A stretch of 64,000 nt of DNA from assembly GCA_006538405.1 (NCBI GenBank), contig BJKQ01000007.1, positions 1,364,001 to 1,428,000 on the forward strand, given 5' to 3'. Below, piece after piece: positions 23,798 through 36,709 of this stretch (positions are counted from its first letter, which is position 1; each line of letters begins with the position of its first letter). The position numbers were made by a program, and so were the translations under genes. The DNA is from Hansfordia pulvinata. Taxonomy: Eukaryota > Ascomycota > Sordariomycetes > Xylariales. The notes under the pieces were generated by a model. It saw only the letters and a program-made list of their open reading frames with translations. It did no database searches and was not told where the DNA came from.

Positions 23798-25999
23798 TCA
23801 TTCCAAAAACGTGAATAGATTCGTATGCAGGATGTTCATGGCCCTTGTGGCGTCGCGCGATTCGACAACGCAAGATATGTTGATTTCAGATGCACCTGTG
23901 AGTTGTGTCAGCCACCGGGTCCGGTCGCGTGTGGCGGTAACCTGCGATGTACGCTGGCTGGTGCATCGGTCTCGACAGATAGCCGCCAAAATTACAATAG
24001 AAGCAATGCTTACCCTGGGAGATCATCTCAATGTTGACGTTGTGCTCACCCAGCGTCGAGAACATGCGACCCGCAATACCGATCATGTGCCTCATCTCAG
24101 CACCGACAAGACTAAGGATGGCCATGTCATTCAAGACACTGACATCCCCCGTTTCCTCGAGCTCGGCACGCGCGCCCTCGATGTAACCGACCGAGGTGTC
24201 AGCGGCGTGGATGGCCATGGACACATGGACCTCGGAGGTGGAAATGAGATCGACCGAAATGCGGTGTTGGTCAAGGATGCTAAACACGTGAGCAAAGAAG
24301 CCGTGCGAAATGGAGCGCTTGTTCGAGTGAACGTTGATCACAGTAATGTTGCGCTTGATGGTGACGGCGGTGGGTCGCTTGGGGGTGCGACGAGCATCAG
24401 AAACCCCACGCGCACGCTTTATTTGATGGGCAGGGAGTTGCACGGGCTCCGGAACGACAATGGTGCCGTTTCCACGGGGATTGTTGACGTTCTTGATGCG
24501 GATTTGAATCGGGGGCTCGGCCTTGATGACCTGGTCCATGGTGAGGTGGTGAATAACCTCTGAGCCGTAGAAGGTGAGTTCGGCGGCCTCAGAGGGTGTA
24601 ATCGAGGCGAGCAGCCTGGCGGTGGGAACCCTAGTAGGATCAGCAGTGAAGATGCCGTCCACCTCCTTCCAGACCTGCAGCTCGTTGGCATTGAGACCCA
24701 CGGCGATGAGAGCGGCGCAAAGGTCGGTGTAGCCACGGCCAATATCACCATCCATCAAGCTGCCGGGGACAGTGCCAAAGAAGCCAGTGACGACGGGGAC
24801 GCGGGTGTCGCATGCAAGGATGCGTTTCCGAAAGAGGGCCGCGGCATCGCGGTAGAAGGCTGGGCTTAGAACATCGGTGCTGTCGTAGTGCATGACGTCG
24901 GATAGATCGACATATTCGGCATCGACTTGCTGCGCTCGGGTCAGTCACAAGCTTTGATTTCGGGGTTGACAATGGAGGGGGGGGGGGGGGGGGGGCTTTG
25001 TTAGGCAACGAACCCTATCCTTGAGCATTGCAGCCATGAAGCGGCAACTGAGCCTCTCGCCAAAGCTGACAACGCGGTCCTTGGAGCGGGCATTTACTTC
25101 GAGGCTGAAGCGCTTGGCGGCAACAAGGTAGTCTTGGAGTTCTAAACAATCCTCTTCGATGTGACGGACGGTTTCCTGCTGTATCTCGGTGTCGTTGACA
25201 ACATTGGCCTGGACGGCGTAGACGTGCTCGCTGCAGACTTCCTGGACGATGTTCTTTGCCTCCTGGAGCAGGGTGGATTGAGTGGCTTCGTTGGTAGTGG
25301 CGGCGGCGATATCGCGTAGCTTGTGGTATACCTCGAGCAGCCTGCGTGGAGCGAATGAGCCAATGATTGGTGTAGATGATCGAGCTGCATAGTAACTCAC
25401 CGGCTGGTGGTGCCGCTTGCCTTTTTACCGGAGCTGCGGGCCGAGCAGACGACGGCGATCTTGTTGGCGCTGAGGTTGGCTCTGTGGAGGGGTCGGGCAG
25501 GGTGTCAGCAGAACGCTTGGCAGTAGCTAAGCGGCGGCCGCCTAGTCGGCGATAATGGCGTGCCCCCGTCATACAAGAGCAACACGGCGCTTTTCCGAGT
25601 ATAAAGATGGGCGGGCCGATTGTTGTGTCACTTGAGGTGACATGTGAAAGGGTGAAAAGGCGGAGGGGGGGAAGCATTTCGGGGCTCGTCGACGGACAGA
25701 GGTCGTACCTTACTATGTCGTCGGTGATCTGACGCGGGACGGAAGTCGGTCAGCACTGGCTCCTCGAGGTATCGTTGGTGCTGGTGGAGTCGAGGCTTCA
25801 AGGACTGCGCCAACCTCGTCTGGTTGGTATCACGGAGGGGAAGAAGACGACGGACTCGGGCCGCAAAAGACGGGAGAGGGGAACTGGAGTTGGAAGGCGG
25901 GATAAGACTTACATTTACCGGGAACTTGCCGACGCTCGTTCCACCGAACTTTTGCACGATCCAGCCCCCATCGCTGGTGTTTCCCACCGTTGGAGCCAT
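23798..25999 (-). CDS. HOM3: Aspartate kinase (aspartokinase)
   Basis: Phosphorylates L-aspartate to 4-phospho-L-aspartate, the first step to threonine, methionine and isoleucine. Six exons: 25913-25999, 25709-25728 (20 bases), 25401-25481, 25014-25341, 24014-24929 and 23798-23895. They give 509 residues, close to yeast Hom3 (527). The signature VQKFGGTSVGKFPV starts at residue 15. VVCSARS and GTTSRLLEVYH follow as in the family. The catalytic core includes VPVVTGFFG and DIGRGYTDLCA. The C-terminus holds two ACT domains (ITVINVHSNKRS.. and IGIAGRMFSTLGEHNVNIEMISQGASE), which bind threonine for feedback control in fungi. The last intron splits the second ACT domain. The fifth exon is preceded by an intron containing a 19-base homopolymer. 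Confidence 0.96.
24977..24995. repeat. 19-base G homopolymer inside an aspartokinase intron
   Basis: An uninterrupted run of 19 G on + (C on the sense strand) inside intron 24930-25013. A second run of exactly the same length occurs at 63897-63915, also in an intron and also C on the sense strand. Confidence 0.9.
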
Positions 26000-28557
26000 T
26001 GTGAAGTTCGATCGCGATCTGGTTCGCAGAGAATGAGCGTGCGAGCGCGCGGGGGCACCAGCTGTGAAGGTGTTATCTCTTGAGCCGTGGCCAAGTCTGC
26101 CCCGGGCTCGTGTGGACTCCTCCTCCTGGCTCGTCCTCCTTCCTTTCTCTTGCCCGTCGGTTGTTTCCTGCTTCAGTCGCACCAACTCGTAGACCCGCGG
26201 GGTGTGACAGAAGCTGGCCGTCACCTGCCGCCCTCTGCAACAATTGCCCAGTCTCTGACACAGGGGCAAGATCCAAAAGAGAGTAATGAAGTAGGCAGGA
26301 TTAAATGCTGCAGAGGAGAGCAATGCCAGAGAAGGGGGGGAGAGGGAGTGGTGGCGGGAAAAGTTGGGAAGCGTCGCCGGTGTGCGGGAGAGGCGCCGGA
26401 AAACGTCAGCGGGTTCGGAGCGAAGCAGACAGGCAGAGTCAGAGGCCGGGCAGACAGGGATCGGGCGGCGATTATCGGTGGGAGAGGGCAGCGCAGCGGC
26501 AGCGGGGCACGAACACCGGCGTCTGGTCAGAGTCGCTATTGGGTGCTTCTCTGGGCTGGCTGGGTGTGGGATCGGCAGGGCGCGCTCGTCAGCTGTGTGT
26601 GCTAATAACTAGTGCTGCAGTCAGTGGTTGTCGAGGCCCAAGACTGGGGTCTCGCAGGCGGCCGGGAGCGGGCAGACGGACCGAGGGGCTTTCGTCTTGT
26701 GCTGTCTGGTCTGGCGGAGGATTGGCGGGCTCACAGTCTCGTAGGCACGTAGGCTCCGGCCGGGTCTGTGCAGGACAGGGCCAAAAGGATGCCAATTGAC
26801 TGGCGAGCCATTGGCAGATTGGAGGGGCGGAGGGGCCGACGACGCCAACGGGCCACGCTTGTGGAGGGGCCGCTTGCCGTCCCTCCCTGGCTCGCACACA
26901 GGCGCAAGACAGAATGGACATGGGGGGACATCCAATGCTCGTAGCAGAGAATAAAGAGAAAAAAAAACGTGAAAAGGATAAGATCGGCATTACTCGATCC
27001 TTCTCTAGCTCACGTGATTATAGTGACCTCTAGAGATGTGGGCGACTACCTGATTCCACATTACAACTACCTCTGTTCGGGCACTGGTATCTATGCGGAA
27101 CGCACCGACGAGTCATGCGCAACCTTGCTCGGATCGGGCGACCCTCTGGACGTACCGAACATCAGTCATAAGTCTCCACCATATGAACCTGGCCCTGTGT
27201 GCTTGCGCGTGTGTGCCTGCATCCAGACCTGCGGTAATCCTTGGGCCAGGCACTTGAAGAGAGGGTGAGAGGCTCCGTTAGGATGGATACTCGTACCTGT
27301 ATCGCGCGTATACGAGCACTCTCGAGGTTCAGACTCATCTTTACCCTTTTCAATCAAGAGGCTTTGCCCAAGGGCTCTACATAGAAACTCGCATGTACTT
27401 TTGAGGAGTACTCGTACGTCATTGTACGTGAACGCGACGATGGCCGCAAACGGGACGCCACGGCTTCAGAACGGCGGACACGTCGACGATAAACCGGCAG
27501 ACCGGCAATCTCTGCTCGCTCGTGCAAGACAGAACGATTCGTATTCGCCTTGATCATCCACAACAAGCTACAGCTTTGGTGACTATTCCGAGTACGAATG
27601 GTATTGGCATCTCCGCACTCGTACGAGTACTCTCCCATAAATCCAGTGATGGGTACCTGGCTCTGGTCTCAGGTTGCAACGCGCCAAGGATGAGCCCAGG
27701 AGCACCGACGTCGGCATCCGATCGGTATCAGTCATCCATTGGCAACCGGGCCCTGACCCCATCCCACCCACAAGGCTGAACAACTTCAAGTCCGTGTTCG
27801 AGGTACAACGCAAGCATCTTCCGGCCAGCACGAGCCATCAAGCCGTGCTACTAATAACGACCAATCGAGGTATCAATCATGGACAGTGCAAAAATGAACT
27901 TGAAATACATGCATGCCCACCATGGTAGGCTGCGAGCTAAAGCGAAATTGCAAACAAGGCAGGATTCAACAGATGCGCGAATCAGCCCGTTGGCCAAACC
28001 AACACGGGGCGCTGTGGACCTTGGCCGGCTCCCGGAATCCTGGGTATGCGCAACAAGGCCGTCCTCTGTCGCCCTTTTCCTTCACGCCCTCCATTTTCGC
28101 CGTGCATCCCACCCCGATCCGTTGAATCAATGACACGCCGTGCGCACTCCGTAAAGGTCAGGACCACGAAGAGAACTGAAAGACAATCTGTGTCTCTCAT
28201 CTGCCCCCCCACAAGAATAGAACCAAGACGGAAGACCGCCATTGGTAACACCAAGGGCGCGTGGTAACACCCCGGTGCTCTCACATTACACAGTATACAA
28301 CCACAATGCTCAGAGACACCCAGGAGCTCTGCCGCGGGTCTTCGCCTCCTTCTCCTTCTTCAATGCTCGTAGAATGGTCGTGAGATCGTGCGTCAATATC
28401 CGTGCCCAACACCAAAACTCCGTATCGACAACCGTCCCTTGCCGATTTTGCCGAGTCCTAATTGCACAGGCCGTTCACACGGCAACCCAGTATAAGAATG
28501 CGCCAAAAAGTATTACTGCTGTTGTTCATCAGGTGTCGCGTATGGATCAGACCAGGA
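26000..28557. other. Intergenic region, aspartokinase 5' side to RFX 3' side
   Basis: No supported gene. 26300-26900 is G-rich on + (aspartokinase promoter and leader). 27280-27640 has four TACTCGTA-family words, one embedded in the perfect palindrome ACTCGTACGAGT at 27617-27628. The remainder up to 28557 is unremarkable and includes the RFX 3' UTR. Confidence 0.5.
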
Positions 28558-31251
28558 TCATTCCAGGTCTTGGTCGAAGCCCAGACCTTGCAGGCTCTGG
28601 CTGTTGCTCTGAGAGAGCTCGAATTTGTCCATGCCAAACTCTTCCTCGGGAGTACGGATGCCGATTCCGCTGTCGTCGGGGTTGGCTGAAAGCTGTAGCG
28701 AGTCCTGGCTCGCGTCCGTGTGACGTGGGAAGGGGGCCCGGTCTGGCTGTGCCTGAGACAACTGATTGGGCTGGTTGATCCCTTCACTGCCGCTGCTGAA
28801 GCGCGAAGCTGGTCGGGTGCCATCTTTGGCGGACAATGAGCCCCGGGGTAGTGCGTTCGGAGCGGGTGCGGAACTCTTCGAATGGATGAAGCCTCCTTGT
28901 TCGGCCAAGAACGAGATCATCTCGTCTATCCAGCACTTTGTCACCCACCACGACCCAAAGCTCTTGCCCTGCGCCAGAGTGAGGTCGCGCATGACCTCTG
29001 TGCCGATCTGCTGCACGCATGACACAATGTCGTCAGGGGAGGCGTAGGGGAATCTGTTTGTCAAGGAGCGCAGCAGGAGCACCCAACGATCCAGCATGTT
29101 CTGGGCTCCAGAATCTTCCGAGTTGCTTGCGCCCGAATCTCGGCCGTTTCGTACAGCAACGTCTCCGTAAAGCGTAAGACATTCAATCTCCCACGGGACG
29201 TTGACAGGGTCCAATAAGTGTCTCATCTCGCCGAGCAAAAGGTTGACCACGTCGTCCATGCCGCGCGTGGGCACACATTCGGCTACTTTGCGTATCCGGA
29301 CCATGGTGATCCAGTCGACGTACATCTGGTCTCGATTCGCGGGGTTGGAAAGCATGTTGGCGGCAGCATGGGCCGTCAGGTTGACGCGCAAGGCTCTGTC
29401 GAGAAGACCGGCGAAGATGACGGCTGGCGCCTCCTTGGCCTGGACCACGTGTCGGGGTTGGCCTTGGAAAGATTCGCGAATATGAGAGACCAGTTTCTCC
29501 GAGATGTTGCGGAGCGTGTCAAGAACCGGTTTGGGGACGACTTGCAACGTAAGTGTAGAGATGATGCGTATCATGCGCTGGTATAGGACAAAGTCGCATT
29601 CCTCAATCCAGGCTGCGACAGCAGGGTTGGAGAAGAGCTTCTGGACCGGCATAGTAAGAGTACCCTGAAAGGAGCTGTACAGATGGAAGAAGTTCTTTTC
29701 CTTGCAGTAGCGGATACACTCGATGAGAGAAGTGCAGTGGGATCGATACAGGGCGGTCAAGGATTTGGCGGCGTCGACGTCAGTTCCGTTGGGCATGAAG
29801 GGCTCGATTGCAGGTAACTTGACGGCTTCAGACTGCAAGTGGCCCTCTTCCGGATCAGGGGTGAAGGATAGTCGTAGCGTGGTCTTGGTAGTGGTCGAGT
29901 ACAGCTGATCGAGGCCTGACACATCAGGTTGGTTATATAAACTGTGGGATTTCGCCGCCGGCCCTACAGAGCTCGGGGGTTGTCTAGGTGCGGCAGATTC
30001 GACTGGCCGAGGCGCGTCTGGCGAAGGCAAGGGAGGCTTGTCACCATTCAGGACGGGAGACTGAGATTGAGAGGCGCTGGATGGCTGTTAGCTCGTTCCG
30101 GCAGAGGAAGTCGAGGGGGCTTGACCACCTACCTGTGTGATTGGGTGAAGGACGCCGGTTCAGGGAAGGGGATGGCCGGTTGGATGGCCGGCTCCTTGAG
30201 TTCGGGCTGGTCGTCCATGAGAGCAAAATTGACATAATGGTACTTTGACTCGCCGCGAACACCCAGTCGCCGCGTCTTCAGGCCGGGGAAGAGTACTCTG
30301 ACCAGCTTTCCGAAGCTGGCAGGATTCAATACCGTTATTCTCTCCGTTGCGCAGCGCGAAGCGTAATTGGCATACACGCGACCGCGGGGAACAGAGCCCT
30401 TTCCCTTAGAGCAGACTTGGTTGATCCTGGATACATGTTAGATCAGCACCAATGGCTTGAGACAAGCATCAACCCAGGCAGGGCAGGTTTGCCACTTACC
30501 AGAGCATGGCGAAAATCTGACGGGCGCGCTCCGAGTTTGGCCCTCTCTCATTACCGTGCAATTCCTCGGCAATCTCATCCAGTTTTCGGTGGCGGTTGCT
30601 TTGGTATAATTGGCGCATTTCAAGCTCGTTATTGGCACTGGTGCGACTGGAAGGCTTTGCGTTGGTCGGCAGGCTCGCGAAGGAATCACCCTCCTCGTCG
30701 TCACGCTCCAGCATCTGGCTGTCGTGGTCTGTGAAGCTCGGGCTAGCGCTAGCCGCAAAGGATTCTGCGGCCATGTGAGGAGGTAGTGAGTGGTGCTGGC
30801 TGTAGGACAAGGCAGGGCCAACGGACGAGTGCATGCTCGAGTCCATGGAAAACGACCCATGCGCGCCTTGAAGCTGCGACGCAGGCCGCAGCATCATCTG
30901 GTCGGCAGGGATCTGCTGTGACGAGGCAAGCTCTCTGACCTGGGCGTGGTTGGCCGCAGACCATTGATCGGGGAACGGATTATGGTGATGTTGTTGTTGT
31001 TGATGATGGTGAGGATGAGGGTGTGATAGGCTCTGAGCGTGGGGATGTTGCTGCTGTTGCTGCTGTTGTTGTTGATGCTGGTGTGAATGCTGGTGTTGAT
31101 GCGAGTGAGAGAGGGGGTGAGGATTGGCGACGAAGCTCTGGTCCAGAGAGGGCGCCGACTGATTGGACGCGCTGTGGATCGAGGCAGTAGAGGCGCGGGA
31201 CTGCGTCCTCTTGCGGGCATGGGCGCCGGCGCCGGCGTTATGGTGAGCCAT
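28558..31251 (-). CDS. RFX1: RFX-family transcription factor (Rfx1/Crt1, CPCR1-type)
   Basis: Three exons: 30500-31251, 30133-30426 and 28558-30076, giving 854 residues. The start is the ATG at 31249-31251 (MAHHNAGAGAH). The N-terminus is disordered, with a His/Gln tract from CAG/CAT repeats at about residues 50-85. The winged-helix RFX DNA-binding domain spans the first intron: ARQIFAMLW joins INQVCSKGKG, then VYANYASRC, LNPASFGKLVRVLFPGLKTRRLG and RGESKYHYVNF, which contain the family's conserved contact residues. The C-terminal two-thirds is the conserved fungal extension. Yeast Crt1/Rfx1 represses DNA-damage-inducible genes, and the Acremonium homologue CPCR1 acts on cephalosporin genes. 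Which role applies here is unknown. The next gene (YOP1) is divergent, 4.5 kb away. Confidence 0.93.
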
Positions 31252-34200
31252 GACGGCAGGTTCAGCAGTTGGGCGCGGATCTACACGGCGGGGAAGACGA
31301 GGATGAGCATTAGCAAGTTGGCTGGGTGCCGCGACAGAGTGGGATATGGAGACACGGAGATGCGGTCGGCAGGCAGCGGGGAGGAGAACGAGTCGAGGCA
31401 AGGTTGGGATGATAGGACAGGCCGGGTATATGGACGGGAATTGGGGAGATTAGACGGTGGGGATGGGGACGGTGAAGCGCACCTTGGTCTATGTCCATGG
31501 CGATGCAGGTCAAGCGCGGGCTGTGATTAGCTGAGAGCGACCAAATAAACACGGCTCTGAGCCCGGATGAGGCTCGTTTCAGGTCGCAGCACAGCTCAGA
31601 GCGGCACGAGAAGAGCGCTCAGCACGGACGGGGAGACGCCACTCGCAAGGTGAGGCCGACACGACGCGCACGACACGACAGGGCGGGCCGGGCGGACGTG
31701 CTCTGAGGATAGCAGATGCAGAATAACAACTGGCGACGGCAATGGCAATGATTGAGGAGTGGATGAGGCTGCAGGTAGGCCGCGCGGTGGGTCAAGATGC
31801 ACGAGGAGAACGAGCTGAGGCCCTTGCGAAGGCTGGCTTCGTCGTCTGCTCGGGTCGGGGGGGGAGAGGCAGGCGAAGGGCGGGAGTGGGTGGTGAGTGA
31901 GGGATGGGTGAGGAAAGCCAAAGTTGACGAAAACATGAAAGCGTCGGTCGGCCCGGGGACGAGTGCCCATTCATACCACAAGTCGGGGCAGCAGCGCAGG
32001 CGACATGCGAGTAAGTAAATACGGGGCCGGGTACGCGTCGGGCTACCTCGCGTGGGTATACTAGGGCGGGCGCGGGGGCAGGTACCGGAGCACCTCAGCC
32101 ACCCGCGGCGGTACTCATTCCGGGGTGGTCGGCCTGCGTCAATGTTTGTTTTGTGGCTGGTCCAGGTGGGGTAAGAGGTGGATGGAGTCCAGCGTCCAGC
32201 AGGTGCGACCCGAAGAGAGCCCTCGGGTGCTCTGCTGCCACTGGCGCCGACCGATCCATTGTTTACTTGCACTCCAAAATGGGACTACTCCTACGAGCTA
32301 CGACTGCTCGTTCGGACCCACAAGGGCGCACCAATTGATGAGGCTCACAGACGGATTGCGAACGAAAGTCGAGAGGCTAGGTACTGTGCGATGGGCGATG
32401 GGCCATGGGCCATGGGCGTTGCTCATGCTCCTGCTCCTGCTCCTGCTACTGCTTGTGCTTCTGCTTTTGCTTGTGCTTGTGCCTCTGCTTCTGCTTACAG
32501 CATGTCGTCGTCCTCAATGTGCGAGTCAAGTCTAGGTGTTGGAGAGCAGGCTGCTATTTTCTGGCAGTGCGTGCGGTCCTCCGCATCACCGACTTCTCCA
32601 TTTCACCAGTCTCGCATTGTGATTACTCGTACGTTTTGTAAGGACTAGCGTTTCCCTGTCTATCCACTACTCTGTGCAGTGTACTCGTGCGAGTACTCGT
32701 ATGTGGGTGTGTGCGTGCTGTATGGGAAAGGCCCACAGCCAACTTCGCCATCTATGGCTGGTTGCGATGGAGCACATGATCTCAGGCGAGATGAGGCTCA
32801 GCTCCACGCAGGTGCGCGCGGCAGACTCCGAGTATACCGCGTTGTGGTACGAGCGCAGCCAGCTAGAATAAGTACCTCCTTGGGTACATGTATAAGAAAC
32901 ATGATAACGCCAGAGTGCATTGCGCGCCAGGGCAAGCCGCCCACACAGCCCAAGAATGCGGCTCAAGAAGCCCAGCAGAGCGGGAGATGAAAACAATTCG
33001 CAAATACCTTCTACGGCTCGGCTCAGATGGCAGCACTTACCTACGATGGGTAGATCTCGAAGCGATGAGGCTGGAGCTGCCGCCCCCCCACTCGCGTACT
33101 CGTACGCGTACTCTGTAGAAGCCCCTGCTCGGCAGACTTCAAATGCTGCTGGCCCGTTCCAACAGCCATCTGGCCGTGTGGCGAGAATCCCTCACTGATA
33201 AAAGACGGGGACGACGTCAACAACAAGAATCATAATAATGAAAGTAACAACAAAAGGCGGTGGGCGCTAATCGTGGCATACGATAGACAGTGCAGAGGGG
33301 GAGATTACATGTAGTGCCTGAGGTCCCCCGTCCATCTGCACGGTGCGATTATACGATAGTTAATTCGTACGAGCATACGGCGAAAACTATAGTGGGTTTG
33401 CAAATTGTTGTCTTGGTTGTAAAAGTATTCTAGATCGGACGAGTGTATGCGTGGATGTAAACCACGAGACTGGAATGCCTTATAGGTGTTGGGAACTCAA
33501 AAGGAGACATCTCAGGAGCAGCTGGTCTGGTCCTCTAGGTGACGAGTATTGCCGAATACCTAAGGTACCCGTACGAGACTTGACCATCGGAGGTTCCTGG
33601 TTTATTCAGCGCACACAAGTAATTCGACACCGATTGGGGTGGCCGCACACCCAGGTTCACTCCCTACCAAGACGGCGAGTCTAGTCCGTGATGGTGACAC
33701 CAACGCCGGCGCCCACCACGAGTCAGTGCACAGCAGCGACACTCGGGCCCGCTTGGACGGGCGTGACGTGCCCGGCACTGAGCCCGACTGAGATGGACTG
33801 AGGGACGGGCACAGGGCACCAGTGTCTCCGCATGGAGGTGACCAGGCGGGAAGCTCTCACACCCCAAAGTCGAGATGCTGAAACGCCGGGCGAGTGAGGT
33901 CATTGGGCGTTGCTGGGATGTGCTGCAAGGGTCAGGGTCCCGCATCCTGAGTTGCGACGAGCAGGCTGCCGGATAAGGGCGGAGGTGAGGACGCTCGGCG
34001 CAGTGGCAGACAGCCTCTGGCCGCTCCAAATGGTGTCGGTAGCCATGGCTGCCGCCCGACGTGCTGTCGCAGGTTTCGCCCGTGCCTGCTGGCGACGCCG
34101 GTCTCGAGCGCAAAGCGGACTCTGAGGCGCGAGTGATTCCGAATTAGGCTGCATGCCGGCGGCGGACCGACCTGCGAGGCGAATGGTTTGAGTTAGCAGC

Positions 34201-35793
34201 CACACACCCTAGCGGGCCGGTGTTCGCACCCAGATGACCGCGCTGTCGCCAGTCGTGGGCGTTCGCTACACGCCAGCCGAAGTAGCCCTGGTAGCCCTGG
34301 TCGCCCGGGTCGCCCTGGTTTGCTGCATGCACCAGTTACGAACGAACGGCCGTGTCGAACACGGAGCTGGATCCAACGGACCAACGAACGCGCGAGGAGT
34401 ACAGTACTCGTACTCAGTGTGATAACAATGATAATAATATAAGACCAGTGACGGTACAGGTGAGGTCCTGTCGTCTGCAGTGCGGTGGGTCGATTCCTCT
34501 TGTAGCTGGACGCACACGACCAGTTGCTCGAATTGAGCCATCATGTGCTGCTGCCCTCATATCCATGGAAGTACCTGCCGTCGTCTTCAGTGGTGCCGGC
34601 ATTTGTTCAATGTAGATGCTCCAGCTAGTCGACATCCAATACGTGTACGACACCTGGAGTACTCCAGTCGTATCTTCAAGTCCGCGGCAGGTGCAGGTTA
34701 TTATCAGGTAGCCCAAGATACCTTAGGTACACCTACCGTAGATTACCTTACCCGGAAGATGTGGTTTTCACTGCGAGTCGGTCGGCGACCACGAAAACTT
34801 TAGGTGCACCTACCTTATGTAGCATACATGTACCTACACATTTACAAATAGAAGCAGCTTTCACATGGAGAGCATCACCTTGCTGCTCAAGGGAGACCAG
34901 GTCGCGCGTGGGTTGTGGTACACGTAGCAGCCTGTTCTTGGTGCGCTGCTGGGTGCGGCGTTGGCGGCGCAGTAGGCTGATATCCCCGTAGCCGTAACCG
35001 TCATCTACCTTACCGGCAAGCAAACCGGTTTCCTCCCACTGGCGGTCGGTCGCCACTTCCATTTCGAGCTTGGCCACCATCGTCATCTTCGATCGCTCGG
35101 CTCGTCTTGTCCACCTCTTGCTTTCCCCCGTTCTCTTTTTCTCTTCCTCCTCTCCTCCACATATCCTCCCTCTGCCCTCCGCCGTGCAGCTTGTCGCAGA
35201 CCCTCATCTCCATTCGCATCCATTGTCATCATCTCACGGTCAAGACAGCAGGTAAGACCCCCTGGTTTGCTGCCCGTCCAGCTGCTGTTCCAGCCTCTCC
35301 TTGCACCCTGCATTCTCCACACCAGGTCCAAGGTCATCGGCCGTCCCAGCGCGCGTATACATACCTCCGCGGGCCAAGCTGCGTGCGAGCACTCGGCGTA
35401 CCCATACTGTTGCGCCCAGCCTGAGCTACTTGCTGCCAGCCAGCCGGCGCAGAAGGCACGACCGGGAAGGGCTAGGTACTTAGCGAAGACGGGTGGGCCC
35501 AAGGTTCCGCATAGGTGGCTTCTGCCGTCAATGCCACCCACCAAGAGCGCTCGCACACGAGTAATCCCGCTCGTAAAGAGGATTGCCAGCTATCAGTGCC
35601 GTTAGCTCTCCTACTACCCTACCCTAGCTCTCCGTTTGTGCTGCGCCTGCTCCAGCTACGAGAACCACCACTTGCCCTCCCGCCTCATCAGACTCTGACT
35701 TGTTCTGACCAGACACTCCTCTACAGCATCGCGACATCGCACTGCAAATCTGCCTCATCCATCTACTCCAGCATCCGCAACCCATCAACCACC
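31252..35793. other. 4.5-kb divergent intergenic region between the RFX and YOP1 genes
   Basis: No supported gene. 31252-31900 is probably the RFX leader. 32389-32508 holds degenerate hexamer repeats. TACTCGTA copies lie at 32624, 32694, 33098 and 34405, the second inside GTACTCG-tg-CGAGTAC. 34710-34840 has TAGGTACAC and the perfect 12-bp palindrome TAGGTGCACCTA (34801-34812). 35100-35790 is pyrimidine-rich and fits the YOP1 leader. Confidence 0.5.
32389..32508 (+). repeat. Degenerate GGGCCAT and CTGCTC/TGCTTG hexamer repeats
   Basis: Begins with tandem ATGGGC / CATGGGC units (32389-32420). It then runs into an imperfect CTCCTGCTCCTG...CTGCTTGTGCTT array to about 32500. On the sense strand it would encode Cys/Leu or Ala-rich low complexity, and no gene context supports translation. 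Confidence 0.7.
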
Positions 35794-36709
35794 ATGTCTG
35801 CCCAGGACCGCGTTCAGCAATACGTCACCCAGCTCGACCGCGAGGTACGATTTCCCCTCCCCTCAGTTCCCGACGTCATCTGCGCCTCCGGGTGTTCCGG
35901 TTGACTTGCCCGTCTTTGCGCCCAGCCTTTGCGCTGCTTTCGCGCGATCTGTACCGCCCAGTCATCTTCAGACTGTCTCCAGACCCCGGCGAGATGAGCC
36001 GCGCGATTCCTGAGAGCTAACCTGGCATCCTCTTCCGCAGCTGGGCAAGTACCCGGCCCTCGTCAACCTCGAGAAGCAGACCTCGGTTCCCAAGGTCTAC
36101 GGCGTCATTGGCCTCGGCGCTCTCTACTTCTTCTTCATCGTCTTCAACCTCGGGGGCCAGCTCCTGACCAACCTCGCTGGATTCGTCATCCCCGGCTACT
36201 ACTCCATGGCCGCTCTTTTCAGCACCACCAAGTCTGACGACACCCAGTGGTTGACTGTAAGTCGCCGCCCAGCAACGCTGTTCCCCTCATGAACCGCGCC
36301 TTATCTGACCGATCTTTCTTGCTTAGTACTGGGTTGTCTTCTCTCTTTTCACGTAAGTCTAGCGAAATGCCCATCTGGGCTCTCAGCCGGCGTCGACGCT
36401 CCTGCTGACCAATTGCAGCGTCCTCGAGAGCCTCCTCAGTGTTGTCTACTGGTTCCCTTTCTACTACACCTTCAAGTTCGTCTTCCTGCTGTGGCTGGCA
36501 CTGCCTATGTTCAAGTAAGTTACCCCGTCCTCCCTGAGGAACTCGTTTGCAATCGAGATCCTTGATGCTGATGCTGACCCACCCACAGCGGCGCCCAGCT
36601 TGTCTTCCGCTCGTTCCTGCAGCCCGCCCTCAGCCGCTACTTCTCCGAGTCTGGCTCGACTGCTGCCAACCTTCGTGCCAAGGCCGACTCTATTGGCAAG
36701 GACCAGTAA
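35794..36709 (+). CDS. YOP1: Yop1/DP1/HVA22-family ER membrane-shaping protein
   Basis: Five exons: 35794-35844, 36041-36256, 36327-36352 (26 bases), 36419-36514 and 36589-36709, giving 169 residues. The N-terminal amphipathic segment MSAQDRVQQYVTQLDRELGKYP is followed by two long hydrophobic hairpins (VYGVIGLGALYFFFIVF.. and WLTYWVVFSLFTVLES..VYWFPFYY). The family signature is GFVIPGYYSMAAL, and the C-terminus is short and hydrophilic. Yop1 inserts hairpins into the ER membrane and, with reticulons, makes tubules; it also binds the Yip1/Rab system. The length and intron-rich structure match other filamentous ascomycetes. Confidence 0.96.

Noticed and set aside
26436..26441. GAGTCA (TGACTC on the sense strand) upstream of aspartokinase as an amino-acid-control (CPC1/Gcn4) site
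   Set aside because: A single hexamer, expected by chance; no second copy close enough to the start to support it.
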